A stretch of DNA of 64,000 bases from Cordylochernes scorpioides (GCA_030710605.1 CP092869.1:8157854-8221853); one strand, 5' to 3'. Positions 10,384 to 21,134 are shown, counted from the first letter of the stretch. The notes: generated by a model from the sequence alone, not told the origin. A program made the numbers and translations.

Positions 10384-10835
10384 GCAGCAGCTTTACACAC
10401 CCAAGATAGTGGACATTGCTGATGCTGTGATAGAGATGTATGGAGACATCGGAGCCTCTTCATCGGGCACAATAACAACAACATAAATCGACATGGACCC
10501 AGAGCAGCAACTTTAACCCACCCAAGATAGAGGACATTGCGACTGCTGTGATAGAGATGTATGGAGACATCTGAGACTCTTCATTGGACACGACAACAAC
10601 AGAAAATCGACATGGACCCAGAACAGCAGCTTTATACACCCAAGATAGAGGACATTACGACTGCTGTGATAGAGATGTATGGAGAAATCTGAGGCTCTTC
10701 ATTGGACACAGCAACAACAGAAAATTGACACGGACCCAGAACAGCACTTCACACACTCAAGATAGAGGACATTGCTTTGATAGAGGTGCAAGGAGACATA
10801 TGAGGCTCTTCATTGGACACGACAACAACAACTAA
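10384..10835 (+). repeat. Tandem array of a LINE C-terminus and 3' tail (four units of about 118 bp)
   Basis: Each unit starts near CAGCAGCTTTACACACCC and ends with GGACACGACAACAACA. The same sequence forms the last codons and CAA-type 3' tail of the minus-strand LINE at 48887-49685 (reading EQQLYTPKIVDIA). The array is thus made of repeated copies of a LINE 3' end; a second array is at 22689-23026. Units are 115-120 bp and diverged by a few per cent. A short GCGCGCGCGCGC run follows. Confidence 0.88.
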
Positions 10836-11409
10836 TGCGCGCGCGCGCAGTTATCAAAAGAGAAAGGTGCTTTACTCAAGAATGTATATCCTTTTTTAGT
10901 TATACACAATACTCATTTAATTCAGAAATATATTTGGGATACATATTCAAATGATTATACCAAAGTTACAAATTTTGATTATTAATTTTTTTTTTCCAAT
11001 AAAAGGCTACTCTATCCGTTAACATTTTCTCATTACAGAATAATAAGATCAGGCGTACCCAATAATACAAATACCTTATTTTCAGAAAGGGAATACAAAG
11101 TGACAATGTATTGAAAACAATATAATTAGCCAAAATGAGAGAAATACTGGAAATCGAATCCTCTATATCTGTTACTTTATTGGTAAACACAAATACTGAG
11201 AGAAAAATAGTGCGCACTGATTGGCTAATGATTTTAACGATGATTATCTGATTATGGTCACGTGATGGCAGAAAACCAATTGGAGAGCGAGTAGAATAGA
11301 CAACATGTAAACATTGAGACGTATAGCATTGTAGATATTGAATGTATTTTATTATCATATGTATCTTATTATGTTTTGCACAACACACACAATACATACA
11401 CAACACAAA
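10836..11409. other. No gene seen
   Basis: AT-rich. A 146-codon minus-strand open frame (10966-11406) has no recognisable domain and an amino-acid mix typical of translated AT-rich DNA. I do not call it. Confidence 0.5.
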
Positions 11410-11682
11410 AATTTATCCTGTACGCCGGGGCGCACGATTCAGGCTGGAGAGTTCCAAACCGCCGCTATCAATCTCCTGAACGGCGTAAGACAGGGCTGCA
11501 CCGTCAGCGCGGCGCACTTCAGCATCGCGACGGGGCCGCTGCTACGTCGCCTGGAGTCGATCCTCGGCGTGGGCAATGTCATCACCTACGCATACGACAT
11601 CGTTCTCCTGGTCCATCGCGACGAGCAGTTCGCGAGAGTGGCGGTCGTCATCGAGGACTTCCATCTAGCCTCGTCGGCAGAA
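11410..11682 (+). pseudogene. GC-rich reverse transcriptase relic
   Basis: This is a GC-rich island in AT-rich DNA. It translates to a reverse-transcriptase palm fragment: NGVRQGCTVSAAHFSI, then GPLLRRLESI, then TYAYDIVLLV, where the catalytic YADD-type box is expected but two residues are missing. EDFHLASSA then leads to the usual palm/thumb continuation. The GVRQGC motif fits non-LTR retrotransposons, but not the Jockey or R1 copies seen later in the window. Only about 90 residues remain and the active site is broken. It abuts a SINE-A head without a gap. The base composition suggests a different origin or age from its neighbours. Confidence 0.7.
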
Positions 11683-11756
11683 GGATGGTCTAAACCGTTG
11701 GTTTTCGACCGTTACGACCCGGGTTCGATTCCCGCATTGGGCACTTTTTTCTGATT
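11683..11756 (+). mobile_element. SINE-A head only
   Basis: The tRNA-like head (AAGGATGGTCTAAACCGTTG through GGTTCGATTCCCGC and GGGCACTTTTTT) is present without the body. It is joined directly to the RT relic. Confidence 0.8.
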
Positions 11757-11764
11757 AAAAAAAT

Positions 11765-12230
11765 ATCATATCATATCCGTGCTCACATGAGCATTTCTTG
11801 ATGGCAGAGCGCCATCTAGTGGAACAAAAATAAACTAAACGTTTATTTAACTTGTTCCGTGATATTTGGCTAATCTAATTTTTAATAAATCAAGAAAAGC
11901 CATCCACGAACGCGTTTCGGGCTGTTGGCCCTCGTCAGTGTGGTGTAATGTACATCAACGACCAAAATTTGGTCCTATAGACTTCCTGAGAAACCAAGAA
12001 ATGGGTATTTAAGGCCGAACTTGCGTAAATACGCTTAAGACATGAAAAAATAATAGAAAAAAGGCTTCAACAGCGTGAAACGCTTGATTTATCGAGAAAT
12101 TGGTTTGGACAAATATCAGGGAAAAGGCTAAATCAATGTTTAGTTGATTTCTGTTCCACTAGATGGCGCTCTGCCATCTGAAAAGTACATGTGCTCCTGA
12201 TCAAGATATGTCGTTTTATTTTTAATATCA
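11765..12230. mobile_element. Foldback element FB-1 with hammerhead centre
   Basis: The left arm (AGCGCCATCTAGTGGAAC, then AAACTAAACGTTTATTTAAC) is matched in reverse near 12110-12190 (CTAAATCAATGTTTAGTTG, GTTCCACTAGATGGCGCT). The interior holds a hammerhead-like core at 11904-11943 and the block ACGACCAAAATTTGGTC. Related copies are at 23832, 28143, 29874 and 31574. No coding capacity. Confidence 0.8.
11904..11943 (-). ncRNA. Hammerhead ribozyme motif in FB-1
   Basis: On the minus strand: CTGACGA, stem II GGGC / loop CAACA / GCCC, then GAAA, then a palindromic ACGCGT giving a GUU cleavage triplet. Stem I pairs CCACA with CGTGG except for one C-A at the base. All core bases are present. The short palindromic stem III would favour dimeric action. 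The A-C mismatch could be CpG decay. Confidence 0.7.
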
Positions 12231-12334
12231 AAACCTGACCTTTTTATTTTTTATTTTTTTCTATTATTTTTTCATATATATATATTATTAGATAATACAC
12301 AATAAAATCCTAAATAATTGCAATTAGATATTCA

Positions 12335-12532
12335 ATGAATGAAAGGAGGAAAAAATTGCAACGAGTTTCTTTATTTTGAATGTTGGCAAGCTTTCAGGCG
12401 TTAGCCTATCTTCAGGCCGATTTCGCAAAAATATATTTTTGCGAAATCGGCCTGAAGATAGGCTAACGCCTGAAAGCTTGCCAACATTCAAAATAAAGAA
12501 ACTCGTTGCAATTTTTTCTTCCTTTCATTCAT
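12335..12532. mobile_element. FB-5: 198-bp near-perfect palindrome
   Basis: Two 99-bp arms meet at 12433/12434 (CGCAAAAATA | TATTTTTGCG) with one mismatch that I can find. Each arm carries CTGAAGA, an AGGC/GCCT stem, GAAA and AGCTT, a hammerhead-like order with one extra base after CTGAAGA. An AATAAAG follows outward in each arm. A single transcript would form a long hairpin. Confidence 0.88.
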
Positions 12533-12589
12533 ATATATTATTGTTTAAAGGTTATATTATTTTCACTATTTATATTTACGGACAAGGCA

Positions 12590-13255
12590 CCTCAGTTGGC
12601 CAGTCCCGGACGGTTGGCGTTTCTTGCGCTCCAGGGGCCTGGGTTATCCTTATTTCTCTCTCTCTCAGTTGGCCAGTATCGTGATCAGGGTGCATGGACC
12701 GATCTGATCTGCTCCATGGACAAGACACCACCACTACCTCAGTTGGCCAGTATTGTGATCAGGGTGCATGGACCGATCTGATCTGCTCCATGGACAAGAC
12801 ACCACCACTACCTCAGTTGGCCAGTATTGTGATCAGGGTGCATGGACCGATCTGATCTGCTCCATGGACAAGACACCACCACTACCTCAGTTGGCCAGTA
12901 TTGTGATAAAGGTGCATGGACCAATCTGATCTGCTCCATGGACCAGACACCACCACCACCTCAGTTGGCCTGTATTGTGATCAGGGTGCATGGACCGATC
13001 TGATCTGCTCCATGGACAAGATACCACCACCACCTCAGTTGGCCTGTATTGTGATCAGGGTGCATGGACCGATCTGATCTGCTCCATGGACAAGACACCA
13101 CCACTATCTCAGTTGGCCAGTATTGTGATCAGGGTGCATGGACCGATCTGATCTGCTCCATGGACAAGACACCACCACTACCTCAGTTGGCCAGTATTGT
13201 GAACAGGGTGCATGGACCAATCTGATCTGCTCCATGGACAAGACACCATCTCCAC
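12590..13255. repeat. 74-bp satellite, nine copies
   Basis: CTCAGTTGGCC(A/T)GTAT recurs at 12590, 12664, 12738, 12812, 12886, 12960, 13034, 13108 and 13182, exactly 74 bp apart. The first copy is diverged and the second partly so. Units are richer in GC than the surroundings. Each full unit holds CATGGACCGATC and, after TGATC, TGCTCCATG, an inverted repeat able to form a hairpin. No coding evidence. Confidence 0.95.
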
Positions 13256-13537
13256 TATTTATGCATAATGTTAAAAAAAATTGACTTTAATTTGTATATA
13301 TACATCTATATGAGATTTGTGTATAATTCGGTAGACCACAAATCTCTCTTAAATTTTCTAATTGCCTCCGAATAAAATAAATAGGATAGGAAAGAATTCT
13401 GATAACTTCTATTGTTGATATACGTATATGATTGTCATATATTTCTGGGTAGAGAGAACCATAAATATGTTTACGCTTTTTCTTATTGGATTACAACACA
13501 GAAACTGTGGAATGCGCTGAAGAAATTAAGAGGTGAC

Positions 13538-14222
13538 TTCTTCTTCTTTCTTATCTCCACTCAATCATATTAGGGCATCAAGTGGGGGGTCGGTGGAAGG
13601 CTGGTTAAACCGTTTGGTTTTCGACCACTACGACCCGGGTTCGATTCCCGCATTGGACACTTTTTTCTGTTGAAAAAATGCTCCAATGGCTCCCCGAATC
13701 TTGCAAAAGTTCAACCCCACCAGCGAGTGCAAGTAACCAAACGGGACTCTGGCACATTTGTAAGTGCAAAGTCGAACTGCTTTCACATGTGTAGACATGT
13801 GGTGCACTTACAGTAAAAAGCAGTCGCTAACTACCCACCATGATTATCATGGCCTGTACCACGTGTACTAGGGATAAGCAAAAAAAAAAGGGTATCAAGT
13901 TGTGACCCTTGATGGTGTCTGTTTGACAACCATCATGACTGGGTGAAGTAGATTGCGTCTGCCTTTGTCATTAAAGACTGGGAGCACTACTCAGTGGCAG
14001 GCCACTGACTTAGCTCCAAAAGAAATGGCCGTCTCTGACATGAGGAACTGACGCCATGTGCAGCTGCTCCTAACATGGAGTACAAACGCTGCTCATCCTG
14101 TATCTCTGGAGCCCTTACAGGGTACTATCAGCCAGGCCAGCTGAACCTAGGTTTTTTAGTGAGCTTGTTACTGCTCCCCCTCCTCCTTTTTCATTTAGGC
14201 TTGGGACCGGCAAAGGCGGAGT
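13538..14222 (+). mobile_element. SINE-C, interrupted by SINE-A
   Basis: SINE-C is a roughly 345-bp repeat starting CTTCTTCTTTCTTATCTCC and ending GGGACCGGCAAAGGCGGAGTT. Other copies are at 16536, 24417, 29117, 32650, 38684 (minus) and 44416. In this copy SINE-A (13584-13888) is inserted between the two halves with a 12-bp duplication, AGGG(C/T)ATCAAGT. An imperfect outer duplication near AAATTAA(G)AG flanks the SINE. It carries a frame starting MEYKRCSSC in several copies, which I read as fortuitous. Confidence 0.85.
13584..13888 (+). mobile_element. SINE-A nested in SINE-C
   Basis: A full unit from GGGGGGTCGGTGGAAGG to CTAGGGATAAGC plus an A-run. It is flanked by AGGGCATCAAGT (13572-13583) and AGGGTATCAAGT (13889-13900). 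The insertion therefore post-dates the SINE-C copy. Confidence 0.92.
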
Positions 14223-15299
14223 TAAAATTAAAGAGAAGACTGAATTTCTTTAATTATACTCACTGTGCAACACTTCAATTTGCGAACAAATACGTCAACT
14301 TCTCTACATTCAAGCGAAATAAAATATTCACAAAATAATATTAATATTAAAACATATTTAAATCCAACTAAAATTACCACAAAAACAGAATATTTTTAGT
14401 ATGCGCAACCAAAAAAAGGGCACAAATTTTGTGATTGGAACTCACAATCCTTTATTCAATATCTCAATTTAGTTTATAGATATAAACACAAATCTAAAAC
14501 ATCACGCTCATTTTGAAACCAAACGATGATTGGCTGTTTAAAGTCATGTGACAGTAGAAACCCAATCAACAAGCGAAAAAAAACACCTATATACGGCAGT
14601 TAGTATGGATATGTGAAATAGAAAGATGAAACAATCCATTAGCCAAGGTAGCGTAAAGCACATAGGATAATAAAATACGAAATCTAAATAATAAATGGCA
14701 TTATAAACCATTCTCTCAGAGAACATTGCCTCAATTAGAGAATTCGATCTTTCCATTTTCTTAATAGACCCTCGAGGCTGTCAAATTACCAGAGCTTTAT
14801 AGAATTCCTCATCCTTTGTATCTCTCCACCTTTCAGCTATTGTCTTGTTTTCTCTGAATTCCATTTGGATATTTCTCTCTCAATTTTGAAATAATCTTTA
14901 TGAAAACTGGGGCTTTACTCTAATTGCACTTCACAAGCGTCTCATGGTCATCTGAATCCAGACCATCGCAAACTAGTGAATTATTGTCTGTGACAAATCC
15001 ACAACAGGATCTATTTTCATGGGAAAGGCGATCTCTATTTTCATAAAGTATAACTCATGTTAAATTTCAGTATTAAAGAAACTTAACTCATATACCACTC
15101 GTATATACCATTTTATACTCATATAAGATTTCAGTATGGCGACACTTAAACAAATTCTTGTTCTGGTATTTTTGATTGAAAATTATACACGCTAATTTAT
15201 TGCGAATACTTGTATATCAGAATAATATTCTAGGTATAAAAGAAATTGTATGCAAAGATATAATTCTATTTATTTTAAGATTTTTTTAGATAGTAATTG
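14223..15299. other. No gene seen
   Basis: AT-rich DNA with no recognised family and no supported open frame. Confidence 0.5.
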
Positions 15300-15930
15300 A
15301 ATACTTAATACCCCTAAGAACTTGTATGCAAACATGGTACCCTATGAATTTCAAGATTTATAAAGTAATTGAATAAATACCTAAACACTTATGTGTAACG
15401 CGGCATCCTATATATTTCAAAGTTTAGAAAATAATTGAATACCCAATATCTAATAACTTGTGTGCAAGCACACGGTACCCTATGTATTTCAAGATTTATA
15501 AAGTAATTGAATACCTAATTTTATTTTTGTGAAAATAGAGCAATCCATAAATAAATCTTTACATAAAAAGGCATATATTGGATCAAAATATCATTTATTC
15601 TACCAATATTTCAGTTGGCGTTCAGCTTGTTTGTGTGTAAAAACACGGAGTTCTATATATTTCAAGATTTAGAAATTAATTGAATACCCAATACTTAAGA
15701 ACTTATATGCCAACACGGTACCTTATGTATTCTAAGATTAAAAAAGTAATTGAATATCTAATATACTACTAAAACCTTTGTGTGGAAATTCGATACCTAT
15801 GTATTACAATAATTACAAAGTAGTTGAATACCCATAATATATGCTCCTCAGAACTTGTGTGCAAACACAATGTATGTAAACCCTAGGTATTTCAAGATTT
15901 AGAACGCAATTGATAAACTAATTTTATGCC
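15300..15930. repeat. Degenerate tandem repeat, unit roughly 80 bp
   Basis: Units share (A)ACTTGTGTGCAAACACGGTA, CCTATGTATTTCAAGATTTA and AAGTAATTGAATACC(T/C)AA, and recur about eight times with many substitutions. A fragment of foldback family FB-3 (about 15530-15630) interrupts the array. Confidence 0.75.
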
Positions 15931-16535
15931 ACAGAATAGATTTGTGTAGTACCTCGTTGAAGCACAAATCTCTTAATCTTCTAATTGCCTTTAAATAACT
16001 AAATAGTGTTAGGAGATAAAATGGCTTAACTTCATGCGGTTTATGGAAAATATTTTCGTTTATGAAAATAAAGTAAAAGTAAAAAAACGCCTCATAGAGT
16101 AATGTGTTTCAAACCTTCAGGATTCTGGCATACATACGTTCAGGAATAGGTTAAGTTCTGAATAGAAAGATTTTGTAAAACCGAAGTATTTAAATAGCTC
16201 TTTCCCCTTTTTATTATAATCTGGCATAAACTATTTAAAACACAAATTCCATGCAAATTTCGAAACTTCTAAAACTTTTAGAAATTTTTAAAACTAATGT
16301 TACGCAATTATCTACTCGTTATGTTAGATGACAAGAGTTGAAAGTTTTGTTTATTGAATTTCTAACTTTTCGTCTGGTTCTATTTAAAGGTTAGCCAGTT
16401 TATGTGTAACGTTGGTGTAAAGACTTGTCGAACATTTGAAATGAGGGTAAACTGTTTTTTTTTTTATATAGTCGTTAATGGATAACAGGATTCTGTTTTT
16501 AGCCTCAAAATGAGACATTATGAAAAGAGTGGTGA
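15931..16535. other. No gene seen
   Basis: AT-rich DNA without recognised repeats or coding frames. Confidence 0.5.
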
Positions 16536-16815
16536 TTGGTAAAGTAGAATGCGTCTTCCTTTGTCATTAAGACTGGGATCACTACTCAGTGGCAGGCCGA
16601 CTTAGCTCCAAAAGAAATGACCGCCTCTGACATGAGGAACAGACGCAATGTGCAGCCGCTCCTAACATGGAGTACAAACGCTGCTCATCCTGTATCCCTG
16701 GAGCCCTTACAGGGTACTATCAGCCGGGCCAGCTGAACCCAGGTTTTTTAGTGAGCTTGTTACTGCTCCCCCTCCTCCTTTTTCATCCGGGCTTGGGACC
16801 GGCAAAGGCGGAGTT
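16536..16815 (+). mobile_element. SINE-C, 5'-truncated
   Basis: It begins at the GTAGAATGCGTCT block and runs to GGCGGAGTT, lacking the first 80 or so bases of the family. It is otherwise close to the other copies. Confidence 0.88.
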
Positions 16816-17262
16816 ATTAAAAGAGTTAATAGCTGCAATGTCCTTCGGTTCCTATAAAATTACAATCCCACCTATATGTATGAATCACCATTTAACTGCC
16901 AATATATTCTTTAAACTTTGTACAAGAAGAAAAACCTCTATCTTAAAAAGGGTGATTTACAGATGTTCACAAACATTTCAAAGAGATCGGACCTTTAAAA
17001 GTACCTCTATGTAAAGTAATATGGGACCAGGTTGTCACGCCTATTTCTTGGGTCATCAGTTTTAACTTTATTGTTTCCATACAAGTTATAAAAATAGGGA
17101 TATTTTGATTTTGTTTCATGATAAGGCACAATTTTAAGAATAATATTCTGTGTTTATCGAATAACTATCTTATAATTTCTTCTTATCTGCTATCTTGTTT
17201 ACACACTTGATAAAAGTTACTATTTAAAACATGCTGTGGTAAAATTTCTCATTCAGTACTTT
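16816..17262. other. No gene seen
   Basis: AT-rich. The MEYKRCSSC-type frame of the SINE runs on into this stretch by chance. Confidence 0.5.
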
Positions 17263-17304
17263 TGTCTGAAAATGGTAACAACGCTGTTACCGAAACGTCA
17301 CACA
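17263..17304 (+). ncRNA. Hammerhead-like motif, one core base altered
   Basis: TGT, CTGAAAA (CUGANGA with G8 changed to A), one extra T, a perfect 7-bp stem II (GGTAACA / loop ACGC / TGTTACC), GAAA, palindromic ACGT with GUC triplet, then ACA pairing with TGT as stem I. The G8 change should abolish cleavage. Decayed, but the architecture is clear. Confidence 0.6.
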
Positions 17305-17851
17305 CTATTTATTTATTGGGATTTTGTCTTATTACCTTGGATTTTGTTTCATATAATTCTCAAATATATACATTAATATTAGGAATTATGACATTTTGAG
17401 ACCATGAATTTGGAGACGACATATTTTATTCATAAATTCATATATAAATTATAAATAGTAATATATACATGTTGTAATATATTCCAATATTATATCCCCA
17501 TGTAGTTATAGTGTAATTACCAAAACGACAAAAATAAAAGTCAGGAGGAAGGACTCCGAAAAACATGTCGGGATACCAGGTGTGCCCCTTTCTTGCTCAA
17601 AACAGATTAGTCCTCTTTGAGACACGATGATTGACAGACCTCTCTGAACAGATCTGTCTTGACCGGTGTCGTCTTCACTTACTCTCTCGCCATCTCTGTG
17701 GTGACATCCAACATGTCTTGTTCTTTTATGTAATTCATTCAACACCTGAAACCACTCTGAACATTGAGGCCACAACGACTGCATCTAACCAACCACACTA
17801 CAATCATCCTACAGCATAATGCACATTACAACATATATATAAAAATATAAA
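17305..17851. other. No gene seen
   Basis: AT-rich DNA with a more mixed-composition stretch at 17540-17820. No family was recognised. Confidence 0.45.
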
Positions 17852-17945
17852 GAGACAAAGGTTGCCTCTCCCGTCAAAACTAGACGCCATTTTTTGACCG
17901 TCGCCGCAACTAGCGGCCTCGGATCGTTGACAAAGCCACAACAAA
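17852..17945 (+). mobile_element. Half copy of foldback FB-9 (left arm)
   Basis: AAGAGACAAAGGTTGCCTCT, the TTTGACCGTCGCCGCAACTA block, CGGCCTCGG and GTTGACAAAGCCACAA match the left arm at 42668-42790. No central ribozyme or right arm is present here. Confidence 0.85.
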
Positions 17946-18429
17946 ATTTCTATCTATATTTTTTTACCTTTTTTTGTATAAATAATTATTTAGAATTAGA
18001 TTCCTAAATGGAAAGGCTTCAATCTGCCCACAAATATTCTAATCAGTTTGTTGAAAAACGAACAGTTGATTAAAAACAAAATTATTTATCTACTTCTTGA
18101 TAAGTATTTATGATTTTTTTTAAATTGTGAACCAATACATATAATATATATTAAGACTCCTATTTATATTAAATAATAATATATCAATATATCTCAGATT
18201 TTTCAAATAAAGTAAAGGGAATATATATGTATGATGGGGATGGGGGAATATTGATGGTAAAAGAATGAATGGTGAAGAGAAGAAAAGAAATAAATCAAAC
18301 AAAAGAAGAAGGAAGAGAAAAGTTAATCACATTAATGGAAAGATTACCTCAAGATCCCATATTCCCATAAGAGAATTTAGGCTTAGCTATCTCACGATGG
18401 CTATCGGATGGAACGGCTGAATGACTTCC
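17946..18429. other. No gene seen
   Basis: AT-rich flank between the FB-9 arm and the tandem array. Confidence 0.5.
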
Positions 18430-19290
18430 AACTGGGCTCTAATTGTCCGCCCAACGTTGGGCTTATTGTTCAATGTACCGTATTTCTTCATAGACTGCTT
18501 CACTATTGCGTTATATGTATTGTTTAAACTTCATTATATTCATTGATTTCTATATAGTTTACATCGATGGCTTGCAAGTGAATAAGTTTAAGGAACTGAA
18601 TTTGAATATTTTGTGTATAACTGTGCAAAACATGACATTTAGCGTTCCAACGTGGGCTCTAATTGTCCGCCCAACATGGGACTTATTGTCTAATGTACCG
18701 TATTTCTTCGTACACAGCTTCTCTACTGCGATATATGGCTTGTTTATTGTTCATTATTTAATGTTTACTATGTAACTATATTGTGTACATTATTGACTAA
18801 CAATTAAATTGGTATAAGAACCTGATTTTAAGAGTTTTGTGTATAACTGCGCACAACATGACGTTTAGCGTTCAAACGTGGGTTCTAATTGTCCTCACCA
18901 CATGGGGCTTATTGTACAATGTACCGTATTTTTTCTCTAGCTGCCTCACTATTGCTATATGGCTTGTTTATACTTCATTATTTAATGATTTCTATATAGT
19001 TTACATCGTTAGCTGACAAGTAAATAAGTATACAGAACTTATTATAAAAGTTTATTAGCGTCTCACCATGGGCTCTTAATTGTCCGCCCAACATGGGGCT
19101 TATTGTTCAATGTATCGTATTTTCTCTAACTCTGTTTGACTATTGCTATATGGCTTGTTTATTGTTCGATATTTATTGTTTTCTGTATAAACATTTGGGT
19201 ACATTATTGGCTGACAATAAAAAAGGTTTGAAGAACTGATATTAAGAGTTTTTTTATGTCAAACAACGCAACATGATGTTCAACGTTACC
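18430..19290. repeat. Tandem array, unit about 220 bp, four copies
   Basis: GGGCTCTAATTGTCCGCCCA or close variants recur at about 18433, 18654, 18879 and 19070, each followed by TTATTGTNCAATGTACCGTA and an AT-rich part with GTATAACTG. Spacings are 221, 225 and 191. The last unit is shortened. No coding evidence. Confidence 0.88.
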
Positions 19291-19424
19291 CGCTCTCTTT
19301 ATCTGCTTAGCATTTCTTTAGATAGACTTTTGCCATATTTCATCAGGATTCATTTTTGCTCTATTGTTAATTCACATAAAAATATTTGATAATGCGGTAA
19401 TAGATTGGCCGAATGTCTTGGTCC

Positions 19425-19560
19425 ATTTGGATGAGAAAAGCGAAGACTAGAACACGGCTGATTCCACACTCGCCTGTTCAGTGATACGCTAACCTTGAGG
19501 TATGTACGGTGGAATCTGTGGCCACTGGACATAGGTCGGATCTGAAGACTGCTGTGGGCT
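19425..19560 (+). repeat. Interspersed repeat E, copy 1
   Basis: The block GATGAGAAAAGCGAAGACTA through GGATCTGAAGACTGCTG recurs at 23602-23826 and 47573-47900. The fuller copies end with GGTCTTAATAAAGCTGTATG, like a polyadenylated retroelement 3' end, but no coding part is attached. Confidence 0.75.
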
Positions 19561-19615
19561 CAAAAATAGGTATTTAACCAATTCAGAAATAATTTTAAAT
19601 CAACGAAAAGTTGAT

Positions 19616-20222
19616 ATTTATTCCGATAGATGGCGCTAGCCATCAGAAACTTTTAGTTGCACAATAAGAGATGCCTTTTTTTCTTTTCATAATTTAGGTG
19701 CCTTATCCCAGTATAATATCATATTTGTGCCATTTCTTTTCACATTTCTTCAATAATTAGTGCTCTTTATTCATTAGACTATACATTTAACTATTATTAG
19801 TCATTATAAACCTTTTATTTATTCTAATTTATATAAATATAATTTTTACACTTATTTTCAGCAAATTGTTGATTCATTCTATTCAAACAGTTCGACATCC
19901 TGAATACTGCGACAATATCCATTCCAATTGATGGAGCTTTGATATCGATAAATGGCCATTTGACAGTTCGACTTTCAAACTTTTACAAGTATTATAAAAA
20001 AGGCATCTCCTTATGGTGCAACTGAAAGTTTCTGATAGCTTGCGCCATCTATTGGCATAAATAGCAACTATTCTCGTTGATTTTTAATTATTCCAGAATT
20101 GGGCCAAATACCCATTCTTGATTAATCAAGATAAGCTAACCAAAGACGCGTTTCGGTTTTTTTTTTTTCGGTACTTTCAGTAGCACGATAAGGAGATGCC
20201 TTTTTTCAGAATCTATGCACCT
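19616..20222. mobile_element. Foldback element FB-2, copy 1
   Basis: Arms carry GGCATCTCCTTAT and the reverse AATAAGAGATGCC; the interior repeats GATAGATGGCGCTAGCCATC and TTGATTAATCAAGATAAGC. A partial hammerhead 3' half is visible at 20134-20156 (minus strand GAAACGCGTCTTTGG, with GUC triplet), but the 5' half was replaced by a T-run. Other copies are at 27598, 30926 and 45025. Confidence 0.75.
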
Positions 20223-20455
20223 TATCTCAGTACAATATCATATTTGTACTATCTTTTTTTACAAGTATGCCAGAGCCTCACAGAGCTGTGTGGGTTTATA
20301 TCTTTGCAAGAATCGAGAGATATTGAACATATATTTTTTCAGCAAAAGTTCTCAATGCGGGATTTGATCCCGGGTCTTTGGTGCCGAAATTCAACAATTT
20401 GTACCTTTACTCTACCAACCCTCGCCAATTTCAGTCTTGAAATTAATGTTAATAA

Positions 20456-21071
20456 AGGGGTCGGTGGAAGGAGGGTCTAAACCGTTGGTTTTCGACCGCT
20501 ACGACCCGGGTTCGATTCCCGCTTTGGACTTTTTTTTTTTCCGATTAAAAAAAAAATCAAAATTTATTTTTAAGGAGAAATAATGACTATTTTAACCTTA
20601 GGGATGAGGTATGAAAGGATGAATTGTGAAGAGTAATGATAAACGGAAAAATAAAAGTGTCCAGGGATGGGAATCGAACCCACAGTGTTCCGCTTACCGG
20701 GCAGATGCCATGTCCACTAGGCTACCCTGGAGGTTAGAAATAATCGTTATTTATTCTTTAAAATAAATTTCGATTTTTCTTTTAAAATAAACACATGCGG
20801 GATAATTTTCAAATGTCGTTTTACAATCATAAACCCGCATTATATTGTATCATTAAAAAATGCTCCAATGGCCCCCGATTCTTTAAAAGGTTCAACCCCA
20901 CCAGCGAGTGCAAGTAACCAAACGGGGTTCTGTCACATTTGTAAGTGTAAAGTCGAACTGCTTTTCACATGTGTAGATATGTGGCGTACTTACAGTAAAA
21001 GCAGTCGCCTACTTCTACCCACCATGTTTATCATGGCCTGTACCACGTATACTAGGGATAGGCAAAAAAAA
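20456..21071 (+). mobile_element. SINE-A, split by a SINE-B foldback
   Basis: The head is at 20456-20545 (GGGGTCGGTGGAAGG to GGACTTTTTT) and the body at 20855-21071 (AATGCTCCAATGGCCCCCG to CTAGGGATAGGC). Between them sits a SINE-B/foldback unit. The element therefore pre-dates that insertion. Confidence 0.88.
20546..20854. mobile_element. SINE-B inside a foldback unit
   Basis: A minus-strand tRNA-like segment (CCAGGGTAGCC... to ...ATCCCTGGACAC in reverse) lies at 20655-20732. It is flanked by inverted copies of the TAACGATTATTTC / GAAATAATCGTTA arm and by the ATGCGG terminal block. The same family occurs at 40670, 43334, 46403, 47199 and 61836. Confidence 0.8.
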
Positions 21072-21134
21072 AAGATTTCAATAAAGCATCAAGACTTCAA
21101 AGATTGACCAATAGGAGGCGTTCTATGTGATATC

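Noticed and set aside
10966..11406. 146-codon minus-strand open frame
   Set aside because: Low-complexity, Ile/Leu/Ser-rich translation of AT-rich DNA with no domain or homologous copy in the window.
14075..17014. Recurrent frame MEYKRCSSCIPGALTGYYQ in SINE-C copies (also 32861) as a conserved small protein
   Set aside because: It lies within a SINE, its tail runs into unrelated flanks in each copy, and other copies lack it through deletions.
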